A DNA stretch of 64,000 bases. It comes from Lophius americanus (lineage: Eukaryota > Chordata > Actinopteri > Lophiiformes > Lophiidae). Made by a program: the position numbers and the translations under genes. The DNA is taken from contig JBBDHG010000134.1 in assembly GCA_037951165.1 (NCBI GenBank), positions 2,347,501 through 2,411,500 on the forward strand, in the 5' to 3' direction. Of the stretch, positions 1-13,300 are shown one piece after another. The notes under the pieces were generated by a model. It made no database searches. It saw only the letters and a program-made list of their open reading frames with translations, and was not told where the DNA came from. Positions within the stretch are counted from its first letter, which is position 1. The number at the start of each line of letters is the position of its first letter.

Positions 1-1225
1 GATCTACCGTCACAAATGCTGATAGAACGTCTTTAAAACAGTTTTCTCTGCAAACACATACTTCTGAATGTGAAGGAGATTGAGATGTGCTTCTGTTGAA
101 CTTAACATTTGATTGTTGGATGAGTCCCTATGGTTGAGGAAAACCTTTTCTAGGCAGAAGTAGGTATTTATATCCAGTGGTTTTCCGGCCACTGGATATA
201 GTGGCCGGATATAGTTAAATTTGCAAACGTTGCTTTGATTTAGTCAAAATTTGGTGCATATGAGTTGACCGAAGGAGATATATCTGGTAAATATCATAAG
301 TAACGATTGTAGTTCATGTTTTTTTCACTGGGGGCCGGGCTATTTAAGAAAGGCACCGTTTTCTAGACATACCCTCCTAACCATTGGTCCGATTTAGTCC
401 AAATTTGGTATATGTGAATCGACTCAAGGATATTTATCTTGTATATCATATTTTTTCTCAAATAGATCATAGTTTACTTAAAAGAGGGAGCATTTTTAAA
501 AGAATCTCTGGACTATAGCCATAGTTTCTTCACCGTTGGTAACATTTAGTCAAAATTAGGTGCATATGAATCGACGTGAGGAGGTTTAACTTGTGTTCGT
601 CATATTTTACTCACCAGGGGGTAAATAGTTTTTTCTTTATTTTTTCGACACAACTTCACATTTAATTTGAGTAGTTCAATCAGGAGGATTGCTTGTACAA
701 TGCAAGGGATTGGAAGCTTTTGGGGGATCTATCCTTGCTGTCAGGGGCAACAGCACAGGCTTAGTTATTGGATGTACTGTTACTTGAATGCTGCCAGACC
801 ACAAAATTACTGTAAGTAAATATATTCCATGCTCCACAAAGTTGTGAAGCATAGTTTTTTTAAGCCAACTGCATGGTTTTATTCCCATTTAATGTCCACA
901 TGATTAATAATTCTCCCCGCCAAGGAGCTAATGATTTCACTGGCCCCTGTGTCTCTGTTTGACGTATGAAAATCCTCATTTGTAGAAATGAATTTAATTT
1001 AACCTTTCATTGTTTTATATTACATCAGAGATTGCCTCAAAAGCTTTAAACAAAAACGTCAAGACATTCTTAATCACAATTTGCTTGAAATTCATCCGTT
1101 TGGGGATTGGATTCATGAAAATAGACTGTAAGAATGTTATATTACTGAACTACAACCAATTCCCATTTATTTGTATTTCATTCATTTGAGCTCAGCACTT
1201 AATTTCCTTGATGTTTCTGCCAAAG
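1..1225 (+). other. dock1 intron (5' part cut by window): 153-bp satellite-like repeats
   Basis: No exon could be recognised. Bases 190-640 carry three diverged copies of a repeat of about 153 bp (landmark TTTAGTCAAAATT at 239, 393 and 545). A small inverted repeat of the type CCGGCCACT..AGTGGCCGG sits at 185-208. The remainder is AT-rich and shows nothing recognisable. Confidence 0.6.
190..640. repeat. Three-copy tandem repeat, unit about 153 bp
   Basis: The landmark GATTTAGTCAAAATTTGGTG recurs with changes at 237, 391 and 543. It is followed each time by CATATGA(G/A)T(T/C)GAC and, 40-60 bases later, by a TATCATA or CATATTT segment. The spacing is 154 and 152 bp. The copies differ by roughly a quarter to a third, so this is an old array, possibly the edge of a larger one upstream of the window. 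Confidence 0.7.
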
Positions 1226-1307
1226 ACATCCAGTGTTACGCGGTGAAACCCATCCTAGACCTGCCTGCCAAGTTCCAAAACAAGCCTGTCTCCGAGCAAA
1301 TAGTGAG
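1226..1307 (+). CDS. dock1: dock1 exon a: DHR-2 domain segment (partial gene start in window)
   Basis: Encodes IQCYAVKPILDLPAKF followed by QNKPVSEQIV. The donor is at 1308 (AG|GTAAGC). The acceptor is placed after AAAG at 1225 because the split codon then gives Asp before IQCY, as in DOCK1. An alternative AG at 1232-1233 would drop eight bases and is less likely. The exon ends in phase 2 (AG), completed by C at 5179 to give Ser. It begins inside DHR-2, so all N-terminal parts (SH3, ELMO-binding region, DHR-1) lie upstream of the window. Confidence 0.88.
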
Positions 1308-4300
1308 GTAAGCAGGAGGCCCCCGCTCCTCTCCCAAACATTTCTTTATAATTATGGAGTGTGTTATTCAAAGTCACGCAGCGTGCATTTCAATACAGCA
1401 AGCCCAATTTACTCTCCCCACTCGCTCTGGAATCATTTAGAGAGCTCGTATCGACACACAAAAAAGTGCTTTTTTTTTGGTGCGACTTGTGGAGGACTGC
1501 TGCGGAGAAAGTGATTAAATCCTGGTGTAAATGTGTGTCTGTGCAGAAAACAAACAAACAGCTGCTGACCTTCTTGTTGTTTAGGTAGATATTAGCATTC
1601 ATCAGCTCTCGGTTATTAGTCACTGTGCCAACTACAACATTATCTCTCTGACATCTTCAAAACCATTGTTTCCTGCAGCGTGGATACATTCAGTTGGGCT
1701 TCCACCTTCTTTGACTGGTCTGCACCTTCTGCATCACTCGACTGTGCAAATATAGCTTTCTATGCCCCTCGCTGCAGCAGTGGGCATAATTCCTGCTCTG
1801 CTCCCTGGTTATTTTAAGTTTATCCTCGCCTGAATTACATACCCAAAATAAATAGCCCTACAACTGTGAGCTCTGAAGGAGTATTAGGGCAAGGCATAAG
1901 CAAATGAAATGAGAGGAGGAAGATTACATTTTTTCATTTTGAGGAAAAAAGTCAAAATGTCGAGAATAAAGTGGAACTAAATGAGAGTAATATATTTTTA
2001 AATGTTTACATTTCTATGCCTCTGTCAGCATGCGGTCGCTCCGGGCATCCTCCCAAACCGCGCAATGGAAGTGATGAAGTAGACTGCTATTGTTTTGGGG
2101 CCTTTAATTGTTCTGTATTTCTTCATCAACACAGCATAGAGACTAAAATCATCCATACCACGATTAATTACTATGGCGTTTGGCTTCAGCTTGTCAAACG
2201 AATCAGTATTTCGTCTTTATTCTCCAAAACGCAGGATATAAAAAAATCTTTTGTTATATGATTTAGTTAGAATTTATTCTGACTTTTTTCTAGACATTTC
2301 GATGTTTCCTCAACATTTCGACTTTATTATAAACTTTTTTTTCTCAAAATAGAAAAAAAGTTCTTCCTCCTTTTTTTTCTTACTCCTTGCCCTAATACTC
2401 TTTCGTAGTTCCATTATGGACAGGTGAGATTTTAAATAATTAGTTTTCAGTGCCAGTTACATTGTACCTGTTACATTTGATATTTGTCACCTGACATATC
2501 AACCCCATTCATTCATGTAGTGGTGAAGTTAGTGGTGACACCGTTCTATATTTAGGTCATGACCACGTTAGCTGTAAATACTCATATTGAACATTTGAGA
2601 TATTTCTAAGATTCTTAGACTGAACAAGATTTTCAAGATGCCTCGTCTAAAAACGCATCCCTAAACCTAACTGAACTGTTACGTTTCAATTTATCGTGCT
2701 TTATATCAGGTGCAATGAGATATTTTCACAAAGAATTTGTCAAATATCCTTTTTACGTTTTGAGTTTTTGCAGTGTATGTACTCAAAATGTGGCATAAAT
2801 GGGCATCTTGACCCCAGACAACGATCTTGGCTGCAGGATTCTGCCTACGTCCACTAGGAGGGGTTCTATGAGCAAACTACAACCTTTGACTGTGACATAG
2901 ATCAATGTTTCATGGCAAAAAACTTGGTAGAAGCTCAATTATGGGCCTGTTGAGAAGAAGACATTTACATTAGGCAGCTAAAACTCCATGCTGATCTCAT
3001 CATAATCCTGCACCACTCGTCACCCCCCCCCTGCTGCAGCCTGTTGGTTTTTTGTCTGATTGGAATATATCAATCTGTTGATAGCCTCCGTGAGACAGTT
3101 TTACTTCCAATTCTTCTTTCCATCCTTTCCCGCCCTTCCCTCTCTCTATCTCTCATTTCACTCATTTATTCTCCCATTCTGTGGAAAAAAATCCATACTG
3201 CATAGAAATGAGACTGAGCTGTTTGAGCTAAAGAGGTCACCAGCAGCAAAGCAGCACAGCGCACACACCCCACTTCTGACCTTGCTTTGTCCAAACCGTG
3301 TCACTCCATCATCTGTAGTCCACCAGCTAATGACATGTAAAAGATTTGTTAATTGGGCGAGTGCAGCTGCTTGAATCTGTTTATTAGATCAGAAGCTCCA
3401 TTTTTTTAGGTTAATGCCCGGCTTTCTCAGCTAATTTGGGAATTGGTCTCGTCACATTCATTAAGTAGTGCATTACCCTTTGTGACCAAGCACATTTGAT
3501 TGTCAGTGTAATAAAAATGGCTTAAGCAAGAGTCAATCCTGCTCCCTGTCTCATGCAATAATTACTGCTGCTGCTACCGCATGTATAAAAGAGAAGCTGT
3601 TTGGAATGGTTCTGATTCCTTTCATATTTCATCCATAATCATTCACTATTAAAGTATAATAGATCTGTATTTATTTCACTAGGATAGATTGTATGGATTT
3701 CTGCCCTTTAAGTGGGGAAGCATCTGCAGTGCTATGAAAAAGGATTTGACTCCATCCTGGTTTCACCTGTTTTTGTGTTTATCTCTTACCAAACTGTGTC
3801 AGATCTTTAAACAAATGCTTTTTAAAAATCAAAGGCAACTTGAGGAAAAAGAAATCCATATGTTTAAAACCGAATAGGTTATCTGGAACAAACTGGGTTG
3901 GTGCGACCAAAAAAACTACCAAAATGCCAAATCAAGAGATATTCCAGAAGAAATGCAGAACAAGGTGGTTAGAATTCTACTGCCTGGTAAGTTTTGATCC
4001 TCATTGAGACACCACTCTCTACAAATGGAGATGACTTGGAACGAAGATGAACCCTAACAGAAGAGGCCCACCTTCAAAAAAATGTGTTTAAATGCTTTCG
4101 ATTATGTTAGAGCTACATGATGACGTTTGATAACAGTGCTCTGTGTTTTGCCTGCTCTTCATGAGGCAAACAGATCCGGAACACAGCAGGCCTCTAGGCT
4201 GAGATTCTCAACGTTTCATGACAATCCAAAGAAATCATCCAAGGACATGCAGTCCTCTCTCACCGCAGTGAAAACCAGAAGGACTCAGGGCTTTAGCATT

Positions 4301-7300
4301 TGAAAACAGGCAAATATTACATCCATGGGAGAATGGAGAGTTGAAAACCAATACTGAACAAGAGGAACATCGTGATGCACTGGAAGTTCCCCACAACCCA
4401 CCTTGTTGACCCTCAGAACTTTTTAAAGAACAGATCCGTCTGTGAGTTGAATGATGATGCTGCAAGACAACAATCCCAAACAGAAGAAAGAGCAGGTCCA
4501 CCTCTGAGTGAGTCTGGAACCTGAACCCCATGGAAATGCCGTGGATTGGACCTGAACAGATCAGTTCATGCTCAAAAACCCACAAGTGTGGCTCCACTAA
4601 AAAGCAGTGCTGAGGTCTCCAAATCACAAAATTCCACCACAGTGATGTCAGATTCATTCTCGTGATGAAGGTAATGGATAAGCGCTTTGCCATACAAAAT
4701 ACCTTCATTAACACGTAACTTACGTTCACTCAGGTTGTGTCATTTCAAATTCAGTTTTCAGATACAAGCACAAACAGAAGAAACAGGAAGGGGTCCTATA
4801 CTTCTTCACACTGCCGTGTTTGTCCAGACGGTGCACCACCATTGTCCTCGCAGTGTAAAACTCAATTAACCTGATTTTGTGAAGTTCAGCCATGGACTGC
4901 TGACATGTATGCTGCTGCTCTTCCACGCGTCTGACATGTCGGACTCACTTCAGGGGCAGCTGGTGACGTGTGTGTGACCTGAAATTGAATTTATTAACCA
5001 TGCAGATAAAGCTTTGCCTTCAGCCAGTCAAGACACTAAAGGCCACAGTTACTGGCAGAGTTAGCTGGGAGGGGGTCTGTCCTGTGTTTGACCTGTAGCG
5101 AAGCAATCAACCTTTGAGTCAAGTTGCAGATGCCCATCGCAGTTTTAATTTACTCAAGTGCTGATTTTCTGCCTGCAGCTTCTACACAGTAAATGAAGTC
5201 CATAAATTCCAGTATTCCAAGCCGGTGAGGAAGGGAGAGAAGGATCCGGAGAACGAGTTTTCGGTAATTGCTGTCTTTTATTACCCCACTTTGACTTGCA
5301 TTGTCCGTTTTATTTGAGCTTTATTTTAGTTTATTATTTGTTTCTGAAGGGAAACAAATAATTGAATGAATTTATTGAATCAGAAAGTTACTTAGGTATC
5401 CAGCTACACTGCTCAAAAAGAAAGCGGAACAATGAAATCACTCATCGGATCTCAATGGGCGAAATATTTCAGTTGAAACTCTTATTGATATTCTTTGTGT
5501 CGTTTATTGAGATTAAAATGACATAAGAACATTTAATGGAAACAAAACCATTACCCCACTGAGGGCTGGATTCTAAATGCCACAAAGGTGATCCAACTTG
5601 TGTGAACTTCATCACGAGTCGGTACTGTTGGCTGTGAGACCCTCTGGGTCACTGACCAACCACCAAACCGCTCCTACCAGATTATGTGTCAGGCAGCATA
5701 ACGTTCACCGTTGTTCATCGTTGATGTCAGTTTGTTCATCCGTCTTGTTCATCACTGCCACAGTGACATTTTCACCAAAAGCCGATGTTGATCACTTTCT
5801 GTGTTTGATAGCTTTTTTCTGGGAATCATGTCCATGAAAATATCGGCTAATAACGTCCTCTGCGCGTATCGTCCATGGCTAACGGCTAATAACGGGCTAA
5901 TTTCCATGACTGGCATGATGATAAATGATTCCGCCACTCAACTGATTAAATTCAACAATAACAACACTCCGTTGTGCATATCAGTAATTAAACAACTTGG
6001 ACTCTTTTGCCGGCCCCGTTACATTTACTGAAGTTGCCGTTCTAAGTTTGTTTACTCCGATCACTCCATCCTGTCCTTATGGACTGACGTGCGCACCAGA
6101 ACGCTCACGCTCTTACCACTAGTGGCACTGGAGCGTCCTCAATAAAGCTACTCTCTGAGTGGGTTAGAAAAACTGAGTGGATTTCAGTCTTCTTCGGTAG
6201 ATACAGGGACTCACTGTTCCATCCAGTATTAAAATTGAAGTCTTTAATACACAATCTCCCACAAACAAATCATGCCTCATACATGACCACATCCTGGAGA
6301 AATGTCTGGACGTTATGTGCCTTACAGAAACCTGGCAACAACCAGATGATTTTTCTGTCCTGAATGAGACCTTTCCTGCCGGTTACTCTTACCTCCAGAA
6401 AGCCCGCAGCACTGGTCGTGGTGGTGGTCTGTCTGTCATCTACCGCAGTGATTTGGACTTGTCTCCACTGCCCTTGCCTGAGATCTCTTCTTTTGAATGC
6501 CTGGCATTTAGTTGTAATCAATCAATCCGCTTCTTAAACCACAAACTCACCCACTTACAGAAATTATAAAAAAGCACTGTTTAACAATAATTTCATGGCT
6601 TTCTTTAAATTGAAAATTGACTGTTCTGTCCTTTCTGGTTCCTCCACTCTACCAATTCAGTCTGTTTACTCACAGTTTGAGATCTCCCAGCCTCTAAAAT
6701 GCTTCCCAGAAATCTCACAGCAAGAGGTTGAGAAAATCATCAGGACGATGAAGCCCTCCACCTGTGCCCTCAACCCCTTTCCTACGGCCCTAGTGAAAAC
6801 TAACATCTCTTCCATCAGTCCCTTGATCACCGCTGTAATAAATCAATCCCTCCAGGCCGGCTTTGTTTCATCTGCCCTAAAAGCCGTCATAATCAGACCA
6901 CTCCTCAAAAAACCTACTCTCGATCCAGAAGTTTTTGCAAATTACAAGCCCATTTCCAAACTCCCATTCCTCTCCAAAGTACTGGAAAAAGTAGTTGCTG
7001 CCCACATCCACTGGGCCCACACTTTCTACCCTTTAATCTCCATCCATCATTGTTCATAGAAGAGAGGAGATATCTCTAAAACTTGCCAATGGTTTGCGCA
7101 ATAGGAACAACCATTTTTTTGATCTGATGACATTATTTGAGCACTGTGATATTTTGGATCGTATTCAGGCTGTCTTGTAGAGGAAGTTCTTCCCTCTAAC
7201 TCGCAATCAGTGGACTTGTATCTGTGCCATCATCTCTCACTCATTCATTGTGTTTTGGCCTTGAAACAGCAGAGAATAGCTGTGTTTACGGTAGTGGATT

Positions 7301-10300
7301 TTACTTTTTCAGATTTTTCTCATTCAGTGTCATTTTTCTCAACAGAACATGTGGATTGAGAGGACCACGTACACTACCGCCTACAAACTTCCGGGCATCC
7401 TGCGCTGGTTTGAAGTCATGTCAGTCTCTGTGGTGAGTGTGAAGGGCTTCCTAATCAGATGAGAAACTGTAGCCTTGCGCCGAGGCGGTCGATGTGATTT
7501 GTCCACTTAAGCGGTATAGACAGCCGAGGGGACGTGGGCGTGCCACACCCCGGACTAGCGACACGACACATTTTCTGCCAGAGGGCCTACATTGATTCAC
7601 CAAGAAATCCTTTAAAGCCTGTCTCCCATGAAAATAGCTACGCTGCATGAATGCATCGAGAGGAAGGTTCAGAACTTGTCACAGTTGTTTTTCCTGTAAT
7701 AAAATTTGCAGTATTGAAGCGCTATTGATGAGAGGACGATCTGAGTGCCACAAACTGACTTTCGTGTTTATTTTGGCTCACGGAATCAGAACACTTCTCC
7801 TCCATCTCGCATTAAAAATGCAGTGTTTTTACTCTCTGTTGTTCTGACTTATTCAAATTCTAGCCCGGTTTCCCCTATTTGGGTCTTGGATGCTTCCTGT
7901 TGGAAGCAGGAGTGTGCAGGAACGAGCGTATTAAAATCAGCCGAAGCACAAGAATAACACTTAATAGCTAAAACTCTAATGATTTTGTAGCCCTAAAGGG
8001 GACAAAAATTCTAGATTCAAGCAGATTGGAAAAACAAAACCTGAAAACGCAGCAACTAAAGACAAAAACTACATTAAGTCCATTTTGTTTATGCATCTCA
8101 ACCACTGCTATCTCATAGCACTTTCCCAAAAAGATCAGGTCTAAATCTGACCATTTATTCAGCAGAGAACAAAGGCATAGAGGCTGAAAAACTGCCTTTT
8201 AACAGGTCGGGATCTCCAGCGGATTCCAACGCAGTGTGGGCAGCCTCTGCCTGGACGGATTGGGTGGGGAGAAAGAGTGAGTGAAGGGGGGGGGTGGAGT
8301 CACAGACATGTAGAGCAAGGAATAGGATCGTTGCATTAAGTTTTAGATCTAAGGTGGTTAGGAATTATCAATTCAAGTATTCTGAGGATTTATGCATTTA
8401 CTTATTTATTTTTAGATTTATTTTAAAGTTTTGAATATAACAAACATTTATTCTGAAAACTGTGGCTTCAGAGTCTCCCCCATACCCACCGACTTACAAA
8501 TTTACCCAGGACCAAACTCCAACAATTATAGGTAGAAAAGAAGAAAATAAATGATAGGTTAAAAGTTAATTTATGAAGAGGAATTATTCGTTACTAATAT
8601 GTTTAACGGTGCCTCAACTTTTAATTTCATCTGGACTCATGGTTGTTGCACGTACGTTAATGTACCTTCAAGAAATAAATGCTTGGAAATGAATGGTGGT
8701 TGCAGCTGGAAGAATAAAGCTAGAATTCTAAAACAAACCAAATAAGAATACATCTTATAGCACATTAGCTTAATGGAATACACAAATATGATTATAGCTT
8801 AATCTAACGGCGCCCTAATGAAGGAGCAGTGATATAATGAGCCTATTAAGTTAAGCATTAACATGTTTTTTTGCCAGCTGTTACTCCTGCAATATGTGTT
8901 TATGGTGTTTGTGTTTGTATGAAATTACAGGTTGTAAAATATACCAATACGCTACCAGTTTGAATGTTCTTGATTGTTTTGGGCTTTCAGCTGCAGCTCT
9001 GCCTCTTTTATGTGAACCTGCTCCTACATACACTTAAAGTCAATCGAGGAATATGTAAAAGTTTGACTCCTAAATAAGATGCTGCTTGTAAGGCTAAATG
9101 AAGTCTGAAGTGCTTAATCCTTTTATGTCTAGCTCAGCTGTTTGGTTGAGCACATTTTGAATCAATATTCTTATTGAAAAATGAGATGAGATTATTATTT
9201 GACCCAGTGGCAGAACATATATGCTAAATAGTAAGGGGCCAAGCATTGAGCCTTGGGGCACACACCCAATGTCAAACTGGCAAGAGAGGAACAAGCATTA
9301 ACCATAGCTATGAGAAAGTCTTATTGGATAAGTAAGATGTTTTTGTTGGCATATTAAAGCATGTGAGGACTTATTGAACAGAATTGGGTAAGATGATTGA
9401 TGAGCCGTCTGAAACCCGGAACTCTGAAACCTCACTGAACACCATGTGTGTATCTGATAATTATCAACTGACTGCACACCATGTGTGTATCTGATAATTA
9501 TCAACTGACTGCACACCATGTGTGTATCTGATATTTATCAACTTACTGCACACCATGTGTGTATCTGATAATTATCAACTGACTGCACACCATGTGTGTT
9601 CCTTTAATAGCACTCTTGTACATCAGCACCAGTACAACTTTTGAACATCTCTAACTGGACTATTTTAATTTATATGATATATGCCATTGCAGATCAGACT
9701 CTTTCCTTTTTTTCTTTATATATTTGCATCCACTTTACTGTATCTTAACTTACATGTGTATTTTTTATTTAGAACATCTGTATGGTGGAACTGCTGCAAC
9801 TACTAGATTTCCCTTTCTGGGGATTAATAAAGTATTTCTATTCTATTACAAATTGTATTCTATGAGACATCTAAAAAAGTGTAATAAGGGTCAAACAATT
9901 TAAAACAAGATTTACCAGAACGGTTTAGAGGTTTCAATTTATAGTGAAGGTAGTTACAGGGAGATATTGTAATTAAAATTGAGTATTTTTCAATAAAACA
10001 CAAATTATATATCTATTTTTATTTTTACTTTTTAAAATCCTGCTTTACAAATGATTTGTCGTTTTAAAGTATATTTAGATTGTGTGAGATATTAAATCAA
10101 TAAATGCCCCCAATAATTAAATTACGTATAGAAATCATTTTTCCATGGTCTTTCTTTCTTGATGAGGATATTAAAGACTTTAAGGAGGACCTTACTTAAA
10201 AAGAGTAAATGATGAGTAAATTTCTTTTTATTTTTGGTTATAACGGGAAAGTGATTGATGACTTTGAAGTCGTTTCAGAATCTATTAAGTTTTTATATTT

Positions 10301-13300
10301 TTGTCACCCTATTTTGTCTCGTCCTGGCTGTGTGACAACGGACATATCTGTGACTTCGTCAAATTTAGTGATAACTGATGTCGGTCTCGTCTTGGACATG
10401 GGACGAAAGTTTTTGGTCCAGGAATTAGCTCTGTTTAATCATTCCCTTTCTTATGCTGTTGATATCATAAACGAACAGCTCTTGTTCTCCAACTCTCAGC
10501 TTGGCTCCTGACTTTTTGCATAGCTGTAAAAAATAGCAGCACATGATACAGCAGCTTGAGCATTAGCTCGACACGACACTCCTTCTGGTCGCTACATCCT
10601 TGGCATGATCATTCCACTACAAAGATTTGCTCCTGCCCCAATCTCCTGCGTCCATACGGTGAATTTGTTTTTCTCCGTTTTCGCACTAATTGAGAGCAGG
10701 GGCTTCTTCCTTCAGGCGGGGTTAGACCATACTGTCTGGAGCAGCTTGCCTTCTAGATGAGCCAAGGAGCGGCTCGGTCCCCGAGGTCAGACTCTCTATT
10801 TAAAGCTTAATGACTGGGCTGAGATTCAACAGGCTAAAGCCGTCCATCTGACAATGGTTTTTACCAAGCTGGCCTCTAGAAATACCAGCACAGATTGCAG
10901 ATTTGTCTCCCTGGCTCAACGTCTTTATTGTTTGGGCCAGGATCTAAATCAGACATTTGCACAACAAGTCACTCCTGTCTCTTGTAAATTCTTACCAGCG
11001 AGCAGAGACGGGTCCAGAGTAATGAGGTTGTCCACATGGGGAGTTTAGCCTTCACACAGTTGTGAAATTAATGGCAGCACTTCTGCGTATTTTAAACATC
11101 TTTTATATGGATGGCCAATAATATTTAGTTGACATGGGAATTGAAATTCCCTTCCACGAACACACCATTCATCTTAGCTTGACAATTTAGGGGTTCATGT
11201 ATGAGCAAAGTGGGGAATGATTCATTGCTTCTCTATGTGCGATGATTTATAAGTGTAGTTAAGGTTTCCTAAGCCTGTCTTCTATTAACCTATCCCCAGT
11301 GGCTGAACACAACAAATGTTTCTGCTTGAGTGTTAGCAGCCAGTGGTGATCTATGTGTGCGCTGTATTTACTGAAACAGGTGAATTAGTGCTGAGAATAA
11401 CCTTTTCTCGCTGTGCTGTGCAGGAGGAGATCAGCCCACTGGAGAACGCCATGGAAACCATGCAGCTGACCAATGAGAAGATCAGCAGCATGGTGCAGAG
11501 GCATCTCAATGATCCCAACCTGCCCATCAACCCCCTCTCCATGCTGCTGAATGGGATTGTGGATCCAGCTGTCATGGGAGGTTTTGCCAACTATGAGAAG
11601 GTAGACAACATGTTCAAGTTTTATTCTATCCTGTAAATAATATTTTTGTACCAAATAGTTCCGAGGAAGCACTGACAGCAACGTCCCAATGAACAGAGCT
11701 GCATACCTGCAACTGCCATTTTTTTTTTTGATTGCCTTAGCAAAGCCAATAGAAAGAATTGATGTAAGCTGACCAGTAGTTGTTATAGAGCCATCAGCTT
11801 TCCACCACGACAGAACCGGAACAATTTGGCATTTGATAGTGTTTTGTCCCGTTTTTCTAAGGTACCAGCTTCACGCAGAGCCAAATAGAGGTTGATGGTG
11901 CTGCATTCGCCTCATGAGTCAGACTAATCCGTTCGCATTTACATCCGGACCAGAGCCACTGATAGTTTCTCCAGAGTCCTAAGAATCGCTATCGTTCTTA
12001 TGCTGCTTTCCCACCAACCTCAAGTGGTCCTGGAAGGAGCTACGTCTTTGTCGTCTTTGTTGAAAACAAATTGTAGAATCTTATGAAGAAAGAGAGTTTT
12101 ATTTATTGAATTTAATAGGAGATTGCTTGATGTGGCCACCATTACCCTCTAGGTCATAAATAGGGAGCCATTGATGGCGCCAATGTAGAGTCCCCGCAGA
12201 TCCGGAAGAAGTTTTTAATTTATATTTGGATTTTTTTTTTAAGACCTATAAATGTCTTAAAATGTCTGGAATTTTAAGAGAGTAGGTATTAGAATGTATG
12301 AATGAGGCAATTTATTTTTAATTGTTTTTTAAGTTTTGTGTTTTATTTTTGGGATATTTAAGCCTTTATCCCACAAAAATTGCCATTAAATTAACTTCCT
12401 CTTTGGTTGTACATGAAACCAAGGGCACTTTGTCGCATTTTATTATCTGCATTTTATGTAGAAGAAGTGCGTACCAGATAGAAAAAAAGGGAAGATGAAG
12501 ACGCTACAATCATGGTTTAATGTAAGTTCAACCATAAGTGGTCGGAGGATTAAAAGGCGGTTATATTTTGCTGATGTGCACAATTTATCTTATTTAGATA
12601 AAATAACAATTATTGATAATAACATGATAACAATTATAATAAGAATTTATTGTTATTATTGTATAATAACAATAAAGATTTGTAATCTTTTTTGAACAGA
12701 TATTATTTGACCATAATTATATATTGTATATTTGTACATTCTTTATTTTTTTATGATATAGTAAAGTACATTGTGCCGTCTTACTTTTTTGTTTCCTCTT
12801 TTCTGTGTGGACCCCAGGAAGAAAAGTTGTTAGGCGGCTAAATATAAATCTAAAGCCTGGAGACTGTTCCCTCGGTAGAAGGAAACGGTTAGCCGGTTTC
12901 CCTTCTACGGTTTATAATTCTGCCTCCCAGCACCTTCAATAGCTCATTGCACGCAATATACAGTATATAACTTCCTGTAATGACTTTCAGAGGTCATCAA
13001 GGATACTCCCAGGAGCCACTGCACCCAGCAGAGACATAGTCAAGCAGATAAACCCCATAATGTACAGCTTTAATTGGTTTATTGCATCTTTCTCTTTAAA
13101 AAAATAAACAACACAGATTTTCTAATGTTAGGTATGATAGCTGAAATGAACTAACTTTAGCTGTGACTGCAGAAATTAGTCAATGTTGGTCATTGACGCG
13201 AAAAATAACTTAACTAACTAAAAATGAGCTAACCTTAGCTATGGCTGCTGAAATCGGTTAATTTAGCATTGAAAAGAGTACCTTCCAAATGTAAGGTATG

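Larger units (their letters stand above)
7433..11423 (+). other. dock1 intron c-d: mostly unique AT-rich sequence with scattered repeats
   Basis: Besides the LINE relics and the 37-bp minisatellite annotated separately, 7433-9090 and 9860-11420 show no recognisable element or exon. A 100-codon open frame at 10209-10511 has no recognisable domain and is probably chance. The sequence at 10620-11050 is GC-richer and unassigned. Confidence 0.5.

Noticed and set aside
1361..1623. Frames just after the first dock1 exon on both strands
   Set aside because: They lie in the intron after a clear GTAAGC donor, and the frame of the exon does not continue into them with any DOCK similarity.
4235..4729. 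164-codon minus-strand open frame
   Set aside because: It is antisense to the Tc1/mariner transposase relic and has no domain of its own.
10209..10511. 100-codon + strand frame in a dock1 intron
   Set aside because: No recognisable family and low-complexity surroundings. It is consistent with chance length in 64 kb.
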